Made by a program: the position numbers and the translations under genes. From Symsagittifera roscoffensis (lineage: Eukaryota > Xenacoelomorpha > Acoela > Convolutidae), in NCBI RefSeq assembly GCF_963678635.1, contig NC_087067.1:9779716-9843715 (forward strand): a stretch of 64,000 bases of DNA, read 5' to 3'. Below are positions 34,780 through 47,412 of this stretch, one piece after another (positions within the stretch are counted from its first letter, which is position 1; every line of letters begins with the position of its first letter). Below the pieces are notes generated by a model, which saw only the letters and a program-made list of their open reading frames with translations, made no database searches and had not been told where the DNA came from.

Positions 34780-34863
34780 TGCAAGGGCAGAAAAAGAAGC
34801 TTAAGTCTTTTTATATCGGACCACGGTTAATCAAAGAAGTTGTAAATTTTGTGATTGATTAGT
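34780..34863 (+). pseudogene. Integrase C-terminal GPY/F-type remnant
   Basis: Reads KKLKSFYIGPRLIKEVVNF then a stop. FYIGPRLIKEV is the GPY/F-type module that follows the gypsy integrase core. It is in the right order relative to 33960-34455. Confidence 0.6.
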
Positions 34864-35189
34864 CAAAATGCGTCAAACTGCAAAAAGTTCAGTATGATAG
34901 GTTAAAGGCCTTTCCTAAACAAACAAAAGTAAACTTTTAAGAAGCGCCAGGCAAAACAAATTGCGCCAAACACATGCAAATGAGGAACAAAGAAACACGT
35001 TTGTAGTTTTTGTGTTACCTAATGTCAGGCCAGGTGTAAAATCTCATAGTTTTTTACATTTTAGATAGAGGCAGCAACACCGAGGTAAAAAAGTTCCTTC
35101 GGAAAAAATGGATATTAAAAAATAGCCCTAAAGCGTCTGCAGAGGATCTACCCAGTAGACCCGCAAGCGAACCAGGGAGCCATTTACGC

Positions 35190-35400
35190 TCTAAAATATC
35201 ATAGGAGTTGCCAGTAAATGAAAAAACAAAACTAAAGTCACAATCAAAAGCAGTTTGGTCTGTACATGGTGATAAAAGGCATCACCTAACGCTACGTTTT
35301 ATGAAAGCCAACCAACGTTCAGCGCCTAAACGATTTGGTGATATTTCGGTGCATGAAAGTCCTAATGATGATAATCATAACAAAAAAGCTTTTGCTTAAA
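35190..35400 (+). pseudogene. Probable pol C-terminal tail remnant
   Basis: Basic frame including QRSAPKRFGDISVHE. An Arg/Lys-rich stretch with a PxRFGD-like motif is common at the end of gypsy pol. Supports copy 1 extending to about 35.4 kb. Confidence 0.45.
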
Positions 35401-36689
35401 TAAATTACTCGTAAAAACAAAATGCATATGGACGAGAAGGAAGTGATTTAATGGCGAAAGAAAAATGCTTCGGAAAATTGACCGACAAAACATTGATAGC
35501 AAAAAAACTTTTTGGACTTTTTTGGAAATTAAAAACAGCAAATTGCTCTCAACAAAAAGGTATGATTTTTTGTACCAGAAACGTTACAAAAAAGACTGAT
35601 TTAACTCATGTATTTGGCTCCTTATACGATAAAAGTTCTCATGAAAAACAATTCATAAGATAACGCAACCTATTGGCATGAGTCGAAAACTAATTTTTAC
35701 CCACAGAGGTTACATTTTATAGAAGCTTTCAAATAGTATAAGATAACAAATTCCAGATTTAGATAGAGAAAAAACTTACAAGAGAGACTTCGAAGACTCA
35801 TTATATAACTAAAACTTGTTTGAGACAAGAAAAAAATAGGGACACCAATTACTTATATTCATGAAATGGGTATCGAGCATTTAAAAGAAGAAAAAAACAT
35901 CTGTCTTGATTAAGTTTGAAAAGACTTTCAAGAAATTGTCATAGGTTTAGACGGAAAAAAACGGCTGACTCTTTTAATTTGAAGGATTTAACAGGCATGC
36001 CATAAGTTCATTTGTTGTGCCAGTAAAAATTTGAAACACTTGAGAATTTGCAGGAGCTTATCTGATTATTAGTTTGTGAAGAAGACACCCTAGCAATGGT
36101 TCAATCTTATATGTCGAAATTGAAATTGCAATTTTTATGAAACAACTGCATTATGAAACTTAAAATTGGCAGAGCCAGAAAACTTGGTCATTTTTGATGT
36201 GAAAAGAGTTCAAATTATTTGAAATTTTGATATCAGGTGTGAATCTTCGTGCCAAAAATAATGGAGAGAGTTATGAATGTTTGTAATTCTGCCATTCTTT
36301 TTTAGGCATATGTCATCTCAAGTGAAGCGAAACGGTCTGATAATTAAAACCAAAATCGTTTATAGCCATTTTTGAGGTAATAAATGTGAGTTTTAGCATC
36401 CATCTCACTATAGGCTAGAAAATATCCCTAAAGCTGAAATTGTTATTCAATTATTCAAAATAAATTCCCTTTTTTTCCTTGTCCTTATGACTTTTTGTGC
36501 AACAATCCTTCACTAGCCATTTTTTTTTCAGAAGCAAAAAATCGTTGTTTTTATCGAAAGTTAATAGTTCTAAGAAAAAAGCCTGTTTCATTAGGATTTT
36601 AACGCAAATTAGTCAAAAGTGGTTCTTTGGAACATTAGCTATTTTTTCGTTATATTAAAATTAGTTGAATCATGTCTGAGTTTTACTGG
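35401..36689. other. Noncoding AT-rich sequence
   Basis: No supported gene. A 70-codon Lys-rich frame at 35451 has no recognisable feature. It separates two decayed gypsy copies. Confidence 0.4.
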
Positions 36690-37200
36690 AGTTAAAACTA
36701 AGCAAGCTATTATAAAAAATTATATTTGTGCACCAAGACGATAATATCATTTCCGGTAAAATTTTTGAGGATCAACTAGAGAGTTTGGAACTTCTTCTGT
36801 GTCGGCTCAACGAGGCGGGGTTAGAAACAAAAGGATCAATTTTTGGATTCATTCGAAAGAAAATTCTTTTTAATAGACATGTTGTATCAAGCAACAGCGT
36901 CGAATTTTATCTGGAAAAAAACACGGTTATGCACATGAAAGATCCGCCAATTTCAAAAACTGCGGGCAAAATCAGGACTCTGCGGCCAATATCAGGTTTT
37001 AGAAAAACAGCGGAACCACAATAAGAAATTCTTAATAAGAGCAAAAAATCCGTTTCCAATAAAGATTGCAAAGAAGCAATGAAGGCCTTGAAACAAAAAT
37101 TTGCAGCAAGCACTACTCTTGGGATACTCAAACGATGAAGATATGCGTGCCCTAACAACGGAAGCTCCATCAACTGCGATAGGGTTCAGATTGACATCAA
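36690..37200 (+). pseudogene. Decayed Ty3/gypsy RT/RNase H fragment (copy 2)
   Basis: 36728-37024 is open for 98 codons: HQDDNIISGKIFEDQLESLE (YxDD with Tyr replaced and both Asp kept), then LCRLNEAGL, NRHVVSSNSVEF and a KIRTLRPISGF end that matches the RT thumb start. After 37024, CKEAMKALKQKF fits the RT-RNase H connection, out of phase. Orientation and order match the integrase remnant that follows. Confidence 0.8.
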
Positions 37201-37879
37201 AGCAGCATGAAGTGGATTAAGTCATTGCGTACGCAACTGAAAAAACTTCGATAAAGAAAATTGCAATCACTCAACAACAAAGATAATGTATACGGAATTG
37301 CACAATTCAAGCGAAATCTTGAAACTATCTGTTATGACGAAATATTTTAATAGTTAAGAATTGCAGAGCAAAACCGCGGCATTATAGCTTCAAGGAACCA
37401 GACAGTGTGATATCTAGTTATTTGGACAAATTAGATCAGTTCGAAGCCAAAATGTAGCGGAAAAGAAATAAATTTCGACTATTTTTCTCTAACTGCCATC
37501 CACTAATGATACGTTAATCAAATAGGAAAACACCAGTTAATTCAAGCGATAGATAAGAAGGAGCAGTGATAATTGTCTATTTGGGTTTAGAAACATTTAT
37601 AAACCCAAAAAGCCTATTTATAAACCCAAAAAGTCTATTTATATCAAAAAGCCAGATGAAAGGCAAAAGGCTGGATACAAAAAACGAGAGACCGGAAAAA
37701 AAGCAAATGAGTGGCTTTCTAATGACTTTTGGAAATTCTGGATCCATCTCAAATTTCTATTAGTCGAAATCGATTTACTTAAACGAAAACAACCGTCAAA
37801 AACCCAGTACCTCATAGTTCAAATTGTAGTGAGTCCGGCATTCATGGAGAAAATTTTAGTTGCTCTACACCAACTTTTT

Positions 37880-38680
37880 ATTTTTCTTGATTATGAAACT
37901 ACTAACAACGAACTCAACAAGTTTAACTGATCTGGGTTGAGCAGGAGTTTTTATGGATGGGTTAATAGTTGAAACAAAGTTGAGCCAAAAAGAAACCTAG
38001 CCAGAATTATGTGCACCCGCTGCAGACATAGCAGCCTACATTCCTAATTAGCGGATAGTTTTAAGCATCTTTTGACTGTTCATCGAATCAGAAGGAATCA
38101 AATTTAATTTTCTAAATGGAGATCAATTATTATATTGGTACGGAAAAGTACCATTACAAAACCAAGAAGCAACATTAGCTGAGGTTTTGGTCAATTACTT
38201 GATTTCACGATTTGGCTGCCATGCAAATTTGCACTGCGACTGGGGATCAAACTTCCGCTTTTTCGAAAATGTGAGTTCAAAATTTGATATTCGATAGATC
38301 TAGCACAATATCATATCATCATCAGAGAAACGCGAAAATCACGAAAACAACGAAACAATTTAGAAGGTTGTCCAAATTTGTAGGAGCAAACCACTACAAC
38401 TGGGTCAAATATCTCCAAACAGTTTTGATAGCTTTGAAGTTTTATTTTCATGCAGTGAGAAAATACTGTGCGTTTTAATTGTTCTTTGTTCGCCCCGGCT
38501 CCTTTCCAACAGATTGCATGTATGAAGAATCTCAAAAAAAGTGTTTTGCAATGTCAAGCAAAAGAGTGAGAAAATTAAAACAAGAACTTCAAACAATCCA
38601 GATCTGCGTGCAAAACGACGGATGTCGAACAAAAACGACAAAAGACCTACTACGACAGAAAACTATGCGGGCCTAAGTTT
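37880..38680 (+). pseudogene. Decayed Ty3/gypsy integrase (copy 2)
   Basis: Core recognisable as LAEVLVNYLISRFGCHANLH then CDWGSNFRFF (second catalytic Asp retained within the SDxGxxF-type motif). TKTTKQFRRLSKFVGANHYN, WVKYLQTVLIALKF and LFFVRPGSFPTDC follow, typical of the end of the integrase core. The zinc-binding part upstream is degraded (MCTRC near 38010). Multiple stops and phase changes. Confidence 0.8.
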
Positions 38681-40658
38681 ATTGTAGAAGACGACAAAAA
38701 AAATCTTTTTGAACTAGCATTTGCAAAGAAAAAACGAAGAAATTTACGTCGTCCTATAAAAGACCACGAATGATCATAGAAACTTAAAATGATCACTTTT
38801 TTTGTAATTGAAGACAAAAAACTTTGAAACCGCAGAAAGTTAACCAAAATTGGTTAAAGATCTTCCCTAAACCACCAAGAGAAGTAAATATTTATGTAGA
38901 GTGAGGTGAAAAAATTAAAAAAGTTGCTAAAACAAGAGGAACAAGAAAACAAGTTTGTAGCTTTTGAATTACTTTATGCCAGCCCAGATGTAGAAATTGA
39001 TAGTCTTCCTACCCATGAAAGAGAAGCAGCGAAAATTGGAAGGATAAACTACAATCATTTGAGTTCACTATCAAAAATATTGGATAATGAAGAATCAATT
39101 GCTAAATCAGGCTCTGAATAGAGTCTACCAATAGACTCACCAAAACGCCATTTAAAAATTAGAAAGTAAAACAGCGTGCAAAAAAATCACTAAAAGACAA
39201 AGCAAAAACAAAATCAGAATCAAGCAGCTAGTTCAGCAAAGGATGATAAGAAATCATCACCGGAAAGAGACAGAAGGAGACAGAAGATACTAAGCGGTTA
39301 ATGCTGCAAAAAAATAGCAAAAGATCTGAACCTAGAAGATTTGAGGACTCTGTTATAGAAAAAATCTGAGGATGATAACGATAATAATATCAAATGTGTT
39401 CAACTAATTTACAAAAGAAAAACTATATTCTTAATGGACAAGGAGCAAATTTTTTTGATGAGTTAATGATAGCACTACTATGCCTTAAGAAACTGAACGG
39501 CAAAAATTCATTCGCATACAATTTTGATAGGTTTATTAAGACCGAAATAGTATCTCTGAGTAAAAAAGCCAATGCACATGCACAAAAGGGTATCTTAAAA
39601 GATTAAAAGCGATGAAGTTTTGCTGAACCAGAAGCATTACAAGTGCGACTGAGATGACACGGTAGCACCTTTTTTCAGAGTAACTGGTAGGATGATGAAA
39701 ACCAACTGCATGAAACATCCAAGTTGAAAATTAATTTCTGACTACTCAGTGGTTATTTGTTTAAAAAACTTTTGTTGAGCAATAAGATAAAAATCAACAA
39801 CTACACTGAATTGACTCGGAATATGATAGATAAAATACTAGCAACTGACACTTTGAAAACTTAAACGGAAGTTTTTTGAGGAACAGAAAATTTAAGGGCA
39901 TTTATAACGTATATCCAACCATAGGGGCATCGCCCTCAAAACTAACAATCGAAGGATTCCTTTTACATGACTGCGATTTGACCATTGAAACATTGTATGT
40001 ACAGGTTGTGAAATAAAATAGGCCTACTTCTGTGATTTTTGTGGGACCAACATGTATACCAAAATGGGAAATATGGGGCCCATGACAATTTTCAATTTCG
40101 GTTTCTTGCTTGACTGTGACTGAAGCAAAAGTGAGCCCGACTCCAAGTTTTTTATCACAAAAATCTAAAATACTAACAGATTTTTTGTCGTTGAAACTGC
40201 GAACAGTAACTACTTTAAAGGACAGGTGGATCAAATGGAAAAACACCATCTTTTGTGCCTAAATTTTTGAATTAACTGGAATAACAAGGGGATTGTGGTA
40301 AGCAAACCAAACTATCAATCAATTTTGCAAACAGCTCTTAGAAAAACTTACAAAAACAGGAAAATATCAAAGTATTGACAGCTAAAAATAAGTGCTTCAC
40401 GTTAGACACGTGTTTCGACAAACATGCAAGTTTTACTGATGAAACAAGTTTTAAGAAAACACAGACGTCTCTCGCCACAGAAATCTTCGCGAACAAATTA
40501 ATTTTTAGCACGGAAAAAATCATCAGAAGGATTTTACTCCAGAAAAGCGGGAGGTTTTCAACATATTCATCAATGCACTAAGATAATAGTCAAAATTACG
40601 GATGTATCCTTCTCTACAGAGAAAATTTCAAGTAGTCATATGGCTACTCATGTCCGAT
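38681..40658. other. Noncoding / decayed sequence
   Basis: May contain the pol tail of copy 2 (basic frames to about 39350). No gene could be supported. A 115-codon minus-strand frame at 39902-40249 has no coding signature I recognise. Confidence 0.35.
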
Positions 40659-41040
40659 AACTGATCTGGGTTGAGCAGGGGTTTTTATGGTTGGGTTAGT
40701 AGCTGAAACAAATTTGAGCCAAAAAGAAACCTAGGTAGAATTATGTGCACCAGCTGCAGACATAGCAGCCCTGCATTCCTAATTGGCGGATAGTTTTGAA
40801 CAACTTTTGACTGTTGATCGAATCAGAAGGAATCAAATTTAATTTTCTAAATTGAGATCAATTACTATATTGGTACGGAAAAGTACCATTACAAAACCAA
40901 GAAGCAACATTAGCTGAGGCTTTGGTCAATTACTTGATTTCACGATTTGGCTGCCATGCATATTTGCACTGCGACTGGGGATCAAACTTCCATTTTTTGA
41001 AAATGTGACTTCAAAATTTATTGATCTAGATGTTGGGCCT
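40659..41040 (+). pseudogene. Decayed Ty3/gypsy integrase fragment (copy 3), duplicate of 37924-38285
   Basis: 40659-41019 repeats 37924-38285 almost base for base (AACTGATCTGGGTTGAGCAG through the CDWGSNF-coding region to CAAAATTT), with scattered differences. It contains the zinc-finger to second-Asp part of the same integrase. The close match shows a local duplication of an already dead copy. Confidence 0.8.
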
Positions 41041-42497
41041 TTGCTTTCAGGTGCAGAACAACGTAAAAATGTGAAAAAGCACTGAACCCCGATAAACAAA
41101 TTTTGTCTGATGGACAATGCACAAAATTGAGTTCAGGAAATTAATCATAGAGGGACTGCCCGTTAAGGAAGAGCTGAGGTCCAGTTATTGAATTTCAAAT
41201 CATAAAATAAAGTAGAAAAACAAAAATAGGAGAATTTCTGGGACTACATGGGCATCTCAAACATGATGATTTAGACCGTGTAGACTACAAATTTTTGCCA
41301 TTCAACTGGTTTCTATTGTCAAGGTTTGTAAGTGCTGAAGCAAAAGTACTGTCGTTTTTAATGGGGGTTGCAACAAAAGTTCCAATAGTGGTGCTAATAG
41401 TTTACTAGCCTAGGATTAATTTCAGGCGTATGTTTCCCCGCAACTTTAATAACGGATGGGGCAGACCGCCACAATAAATTCCAGCGCTTGAAGCAATTGG
41501 GCCAATAAAAATGTTTTTGACAACTAAGAGAGAGAATCAGAGGCAGAAAAAGCAGTTAACACAATTGGTTGAGCTATTAAAAAACGTGTAACAAACGGGG
41601 TTTACTGATCAGAAATTGAAAAAGATGCAAATGAACCACGAAAACGTATGTTTAGGAGACGGAAGAACTCAGGATGATTAAAAAATTTGTAAAGTTCTAA
41701 ACCAAACTTTTTGAAGTAAGTGCTTTAGCGCGAACCACTGCGTAGGTGTAAACTAAAAATACAAAACGATGGCGCCATTAGAAAAAGCGTCACCCAGAAA
41801 AATTTGTGAACAGACCACAACTTAATGCAAGGAGCCGATCAACCCCATGAATCAGATAAACGACGGTGAGAGGCATTTGAATGTCAGTGAGAGAATGGGT
41901 TGACTTGCCTGCTACTCACGGAGCAACTGGGAATCTGCTAAATTGAGTTAGTAAACAAGCAAGACGGGTGAAACTCCTGTAAATACAGTGAGACGTTGAA
42001 GGCTAAAATTTAAAATTTTTTGGTTTTTGGAACTGGCGCCAACCGAAATAGTGGCTCGGAACCTAAAGAGATTTTCGCTTCACACCACCCAAACAAAGGA
42101 GGATAGGTGGACTAATTCATGGCCCTGGAAAAAGCCTGCAACTCTTTCATGGATATCATGCATTGAGTTAACCCGGGTTTTTCTCTTGATACCAGCGATT
42201 GAGCTACATGGTGAGATAGTTGCACGTCAATTGGCTTCATTGCTTCTACTTTTGAATTTCAAAAAAATTCAAAATCTTTTCGATATAATTACACAGAATT
42301 TCCTACACTAAGTGACAAAACTTAAAGCAAATTTGGAATTTTAACCTGTAGGGTGCTGTTTTTCCATTTGGGGCATCATTTTGTTCAAAATTTCTTAACC
42401 TTTCTAGTTACCAAAATTATTTGCTCAGGGCTAACATCCAAGTTATCATAGTTTGGTTTTGAACATTAGTTTAGGGTCCGAACATTTCTCAATTTCC
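41041..42497. other. Noncoding sequence
   Basis: No supported gene. 41225-41250 (KIGEFLGLHG) could be one more scrap of gypsy pol. The longest frame is 94 codons at 42027, without recognisable features. Confidence 0.35.
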
Positions 42498-42833
42498 CAA
42501 TCAAAACTAGAAATTGGCTCATGATTTTTTAAATTTGCTTTTGCTGAGTAAGCATGTGAAATTTGCAAGTCTCATGGAAAGCTATGAAAAGTCAGAAAAT
42601 AACATAAGCAAGCCCGCAAAAAATTCCTCTCAAATATAATTGCGAGAAGTTTGTATTGGTGAAAAATTTTTAATGGTGAAAAGTTTGTGTGATTTTTCTT
42701 TTTATATTTGTGTGCGGATAAAGCGATCAATTAAGCGAACAAGTTATTGGATGTTACTATTTAAAGTCAACTGTTGTTGTTTATGCCTAAATTGTTTAAT
42801 TCTTTGCATATTTTTCTTGTTATCTTTTCAAAC
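42498..42833. repeat. 336 bp direct repeat, copy 1
   Basis: Matches 44545-44885 closely, from CAATCAAAACTAGAAATT to GTTATCTTTTCAAAC. No TG...CA ends, so LTR identity is not supported. Confidence 0.85.
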
Positions 42834-44544
42834 CACGCATAAGCAACGAACTGCTGTGATAAATCTAATAATTTATATGATTTTATAGTGTATTTTTGTG
42901 TTTTTGAGAGCCCTTTGAGAGAGTACAGAGACAGGTCTGTCAAGTAGATCCCTAGTGAGGAAAAAAAATTATAGCCTGCAAATTTTGATGGTGCTAAGCT
43001 TGACTTACTGAGCTCAGTTGAGGTTGTTTCTTAAGTTCTACTTTATAGAATTTCTATGTTTCTTCAAATGAACTCAATTACTTTTTCTTTGTCTTTAAAA
43101 ATTCAGCCCTTTTTCATGAATTATTTTAGTCTTCTTGCACCTAACGAGTTCGTTTTTATCCTTACTCAACGCTTTGAACATGAGGAATACCAACAAGGTA
43201 CATACAAGCAAAAACAAGCAAGAATTTTTCTAAAAATTTGAACAGGGTTAGATGTGGTTTTAGTTCAAACTGTTATCAAAAAAATGGTGTAAATTTAGCT
43301 ACTCTAGTAAGATCAATTTGCTTCATTGTCCTTCTTGCCTAATGCTAAACTTGACAATAATACTTCAATTGGCAAACAACTAAAGCTAGATGTTTGTGTA
43401 AAATCAGATATTAGAAAAAGCTCGAGTATTGAAAAGATTAGCTGAGGACTCGCGTGTTCCTTGTTGAAAAGACTGTTAGACAAAATGAATGATATGATTT
43501 GTAAGATCGAAAGAAAATTTTGGCTGTTCTTTTGTCGTTTTTCTTACTTTTTCTGGAACAGTTTGAAAGAAGTGGTCGTAAATGAGTGACAGCTATGAGC
43601 TATCTAATTAACAAAAAAAGGCAAAAGTTGCTCCACTGCCTGTACCTCTCAACAGGGTTCAAGTTTTTCCCAGAGAGATCTGGAGCAGAAAATCAAGATA
43701 ATCGTCAGAAAGCTCGATGGATGAGAGACACATAAAATTAGTTACGAGACTTGCCGCTTAGAATGACAAAACTGCATCTTTTGTGGCTTCTAACTATGAG
43801 CATCTAGTATCTGAGCACCCAGAAAGAGCTAATATAACTGCCCCTAACACAGCAAACGTCGAGAGTTTTTGTAAATGCGTTTGCGGTGTACAAATAAGTA
43901 TGTTTGTTTTCTAAATGAGTGAGTAGCTCGTCGGAGCGTAATTTTTCTTAAAGATTTCGAAATTTTATTAGCACTTTGTTTCAGGAATTTTTTGGCGCAA
44001 AACCCATGACCCTCATTCAAATAGATAGAGGATTGCAATAACTTTATTTCAGGAATTTTTTGAATGGAGCAAAGTTCATCGCCCTCAAAAAATTAGATAG
44101 ATAGAAGTTTGCGACAAGTTACTATTCGCAATACGCTCAGACGCATCGTGTCCAAATGCAGGGAAACCAGGCTCTCGCAGAGCGACAAAATATTTAAGAT
44201 CTTTTTTAATGCCTTCAACGATAAATTTAGATTGCAACGGTTGAAAATCAATCTACGTAAAGTCTAATCTTATAAATGAAAAAATCACCAGCTTAAATAT
44301 CCTATTGGACTCTGCTTACGCACAAAGATTTGTGGAAAATTGGGATAAGTTTGCGGAAAACATGCAACCGAAGATGATTGACTGGCCTTTTGCTGTGCCT
44401 GAAAGTGCAGATAGATTCTCTAGGCATTTTGATTTGAAAGCCTTTGTTAAGCAAAGTGTCGCGTCAATTCGCATTCTTTCTGTTTTAGAGTGACGTCACC
44501 TACACAGGAAATGTCCGAAGCAACCAGACAATTTGAGGCTAGAA
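42834..44544. other. Noncoding sequence between the 0.34 kb direct repeats
   Basis: 1.7 kb, no supported gene. A perfect CRE-like TGACGTCA occurs near 44492. Confidence 0.4.
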
Positions 44545-44885
44545 CAATCAAAACTAGAAATTATTTCATGATTTTTTAAATTTGCTTTTGCTGAGTAAGC
44601 ATGTGAAATTTGCAAGTCTCATGGAAAGCTATGAAAAGTCAGAAAATAACATAAGCAAGCCCGCAAAAAAATTCTTCTCAAATATAATTGCGAGAAGTTT
44701 GTATTGGTGAAACATTTTTAATGGTAAAAAGTTTGTGTGATTTTTCTTTTTACATTTGTGTGCGGATAAAGCGATCGATTAAGTGAACAATTTATTGGAT
44801 GTTTCTGTTTTTTTGAAATCAACGGTTGTTATTTATGCCTAAATTGTTTAATTCTTTGTATATTTTTCTTGTTATCTTTTCAAAC
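44545..44885. repeat. 341 bp direct repeat, copy 2
   Basis: Second copy of 42498-42833, in the same orientation, with scattered substitutions and small indels. Confidence 0.85.
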
Positions 44886-46499
44886 TCAGTGTTACAAAAA
44901 AAAACGGCGACTACTCCGAGATCAGATCCACAACAGATAATTAACCAGCGTCTTGTTGAGTATAATAGACGATATCTCTCCCAAGCGAAAGTCGGAGAAC
45001 ATCAGAGACTTGAACGGCTCAATAACCAACCAAATACATGGAGATCAGATAAAAATACACATAATTGCCAGAGATTTTGGTGTTAACAGAGTTCAAGGTA
45101 TAACTCCGTGGTTAAAAAACACTAGATCAAAAAAGTCCACCTAATCGTTTTGATAATTGATGTTAATGACAATCTATTTGAAAAATTTGATTGCAAAGAA
45201 GCCGTTGTACAATTTGAAACACTGGTATAGCTTGTGCTGTTTAAGTTTACTTCGAATGTAATAAACCTACGGACAGTTAGCCCCATTAGTGCTTGCGTTA
45301 AGGATAGAATTTCAAACGTCAGTAAACTCAACCAATTTTCTCGTTCTTTGCCATGTAAGCATTTGAAATATACTCACAGTTTGTGAGTATCTCGAAAACC
45401 TGCATACCAATGGGCTACTTTCATCTGATACTGGTGTTAAAACCACTTTCAATGTTTTGCGTTATTTTTTCAAAAAAAAAAATAAAAAAAACATGCCTCC
45501 TGTGATGCATCAAAACTACTGAATTTTGTTAAAAAAGCACAGTAACCAAATCAAAAAAAGTATGTTATCAGTTTTATTCAAGACAATGAAAAAACTCTAC
45601 GTACCGGAAATAACTCATCAAGAAAACGATTTTCACTGAGCAAATTTTCACCGGATCTAATCAACTAGACCATTTCTTTTTTTAAAATCCATTTGTTCAT
45701 CCACATGGAATACTTCGATCGCACACAAACATCTTCATTGAAATGTTTTTGTTATAACAAATGTATTTTTGTGTGCAGATATCGTGACATACATTCAGTT
45801 ACTGAATGCTGTCGGACTGTTTTTTTTTGGTTTTCAGAGTAGTGGCATTTTTTCTTTTGGTTTGCAGCAGTGATATCTATCGGCGGATGATATGCATCGG
45901 CGGATTCGTTTGTGCCAATCCGGGGGAATGGCACATTTTTTCGCGTCAAAAATTATAAGTCGGACTATAGTTAGAAGAGTAATGTTTTGTCTGCGTGTTT
46001 GCCACCACAAGGATTTTTTCGCACTGCCAGCTAATTTTATGGCAGTCTCGAGTGTCGTTTTTTAACTACTGTTGTTTGTAAAATTACCAACCCTAATTTT
46101 TATATTTTCTATTCTGTTTTTTTTTGCAGAAATTTTTTCTGTCCATTTCTTGTCTTTTGAAAAGAAAAAATGTAACATTGTTTGACAATGAGAAATAATT
46201 TAGGACGATTGGGTTGTAAATTTATCAATTTTTGAATTTTTATCTCTTTAAGAGTAATGAACATAGTGACTACTCTTATATAGGTCTTGCTGATTTTGTG
46301 TTTGTTTTTTTTTTCAGGAAAAGTCTTAAAATTCTCTAATAACTACAGATGTGCTTTCATACATATTGATGCATTTATGAATGCACTTAGGTATATATGC
46401 ACTTTCTGAGTTCTTTTGAAATTCATCTGCTGGAAGTGACGTAAATAATACTCTCCAAAAATTTATTCACGCTCGGTTTTGATTTTCCTGGGGTTTGAC
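44886..46499. other. Noncoding AT-rich sequence left of element 2
   Basis: No supported gene. TTGAC (46495-46499) would be the left target-site sequence of element 2, to be compared with the far side outside the window. Confidence 0.4.
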
Positions 46500-46974
46500 T
46501 GTAACATTCGCCCAGAAGTACATATCGGCGGAAAATAAAGCTAAGCTACAAAACGAGTGGCCAGCGTCTAAGCAAAGCTCTACATGCTTTTCACCGTCTC
46601 TACCAAAGCCAGTTCTTTTGGTGGTCTTTTCAACATCGGGTCGACAAAAACTTTACTGTTCTCCGGCTTCGACCAGAACGCTCAAATTAACTTACTTACA
46701 TGCAAAATTAGTGAGCTCATGGCTGGGTTTCAGTATCCCCAGACCACGAAATCACTCCTAAAAACAGGGCTACTACGATTTATTATATTACTATTCTTTT
46801 TGTTCAGTAGATAAAAATCATCATCTCAGTCGAAAATGGATCAACCCTTTCCCTCAACTCCTAGCTTCTCATAATCAAAAAATTAATCCAGATGTTAATT
46901 AAACTCAATTCAGTGCTTGACTAGGAAGCTAAAAAATTGTATAAAATAGTTTAAGTTCAAGCCTCAAGACCCCT

Positions 46975-46992
46975 CCGGATTCCTGAATCCGG
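46975..46992. promoter_or_regulatory. Short perfect hairpin in LTR of element 2
   Basis: CCGGATTC-CT-GAATCCGG: 8 bp stem, 2 nt loop, inside the 3' LTR. Function unknown. Confidence 0.4.
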
Positions 46993-47066
46993 GGAAAGAA
47001 CCCTTATTTCCTCTCCGGAGGCTGAACTCACGATTCCACCACCCTTCACCGTTGGCGTGAATGACC

Positions 47067-47098
47067 TTGTAACGATTGTAGCGACACAATCGTTACAA
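47067..47098. promoter_or_regulatory. Perfect 13 bp hairpin in LTR of element 2
   Basis: TTGTAACGATTGT, loop AGCGAC, then ACAATCGTTACAA. Too long a perfect stem to be likely by chance; RNA structure or a palindromic binding site. Function unknown. Confidence 0.5.
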
Positions 47099-47232
47099 TT
47101 CGGAGCTGTCTTTGCTAACACTCTGTCATATTTTCTATTTCCCGTCGTAGTATCTCTCGCAACTGTCGTTGTTGTTGTGTTCTTTTTTTGAAATTTTTCT
47201 AAAATGGCCGTTTTCAACGTTTCTCGGAAGTG

Positions 47233-47240
47233 TGACGTCA
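47233..47240. promoter_or_regulatory. CRE-like palindrome TGACGTCA in LTR
   Basis: Exact consensus for CREB/ATF bZIP binding, located 160-170 bp inside the sense 5' edge of the LTR, where a promoter or enhancer would be (U3). Use as a promoter element is inference. Confidence 0.4.
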
Positions 47241-47401
47241 CAAACCGAATTTTTAAAATTTAGAATTTCCAGAATCTTCCGGCCTTCACGATTCGTCTAA
47301 TCGTCCAAATAACACTGCTAATCCTCTAAAACTGCCAATTTTCTGGGTTAGCGGCTTATCATCCGAAACTGTCTTTTTGTCAATTCTGGTCGAATGTCAC
47401 A

Positions 47402-47412
47402 TACTCCCCGGA
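47402..47412 (-). other. Polypurine-tract-like sequence next to 3' LTR
   Basis: Sense CCGGGGAGTA abuts the LTR start TGTGAC. It is part of the 12-mer TGTCCGGGGAGT that recurs at 56755, 59239 and 59305. Expected role: primer for plus-strand DNA synthesis. Confidence 0.55.

Larger units (their letters stand above)
46500..47401 (-). repeat. 3' LTR of element 2
   Basis: 902 bp. In sense (minus) orientation it starts TGTGACATTCGACC (47401-47388) and ends GGGCGAATGTTACA (46513-46500). The two ends are inverted repeats matching 12 of 14 and give TG...CA. Composition changes sharply at 46500, and a purine tract sits immediately upstream of the start. The partner LTR is outside the window, so identity could not be measured. 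Frames at 46495-46814 (+) and 46957-47241 (-) lie inside the LTR and are not called genes. Confidence 0.75.

Noticed and set aside
46495..46814. Two plus-strand frames with balanced codon use, at first suggestive of a host exon
   Set aside because: They begin at the LTR boundary of element 2 and lie inside the 902 bp LTR.
46957..47241. 94-codon minus-strand frame
   Set aside because: Inside the LTR of element 2 and includes the hairpin sequences; no domain.
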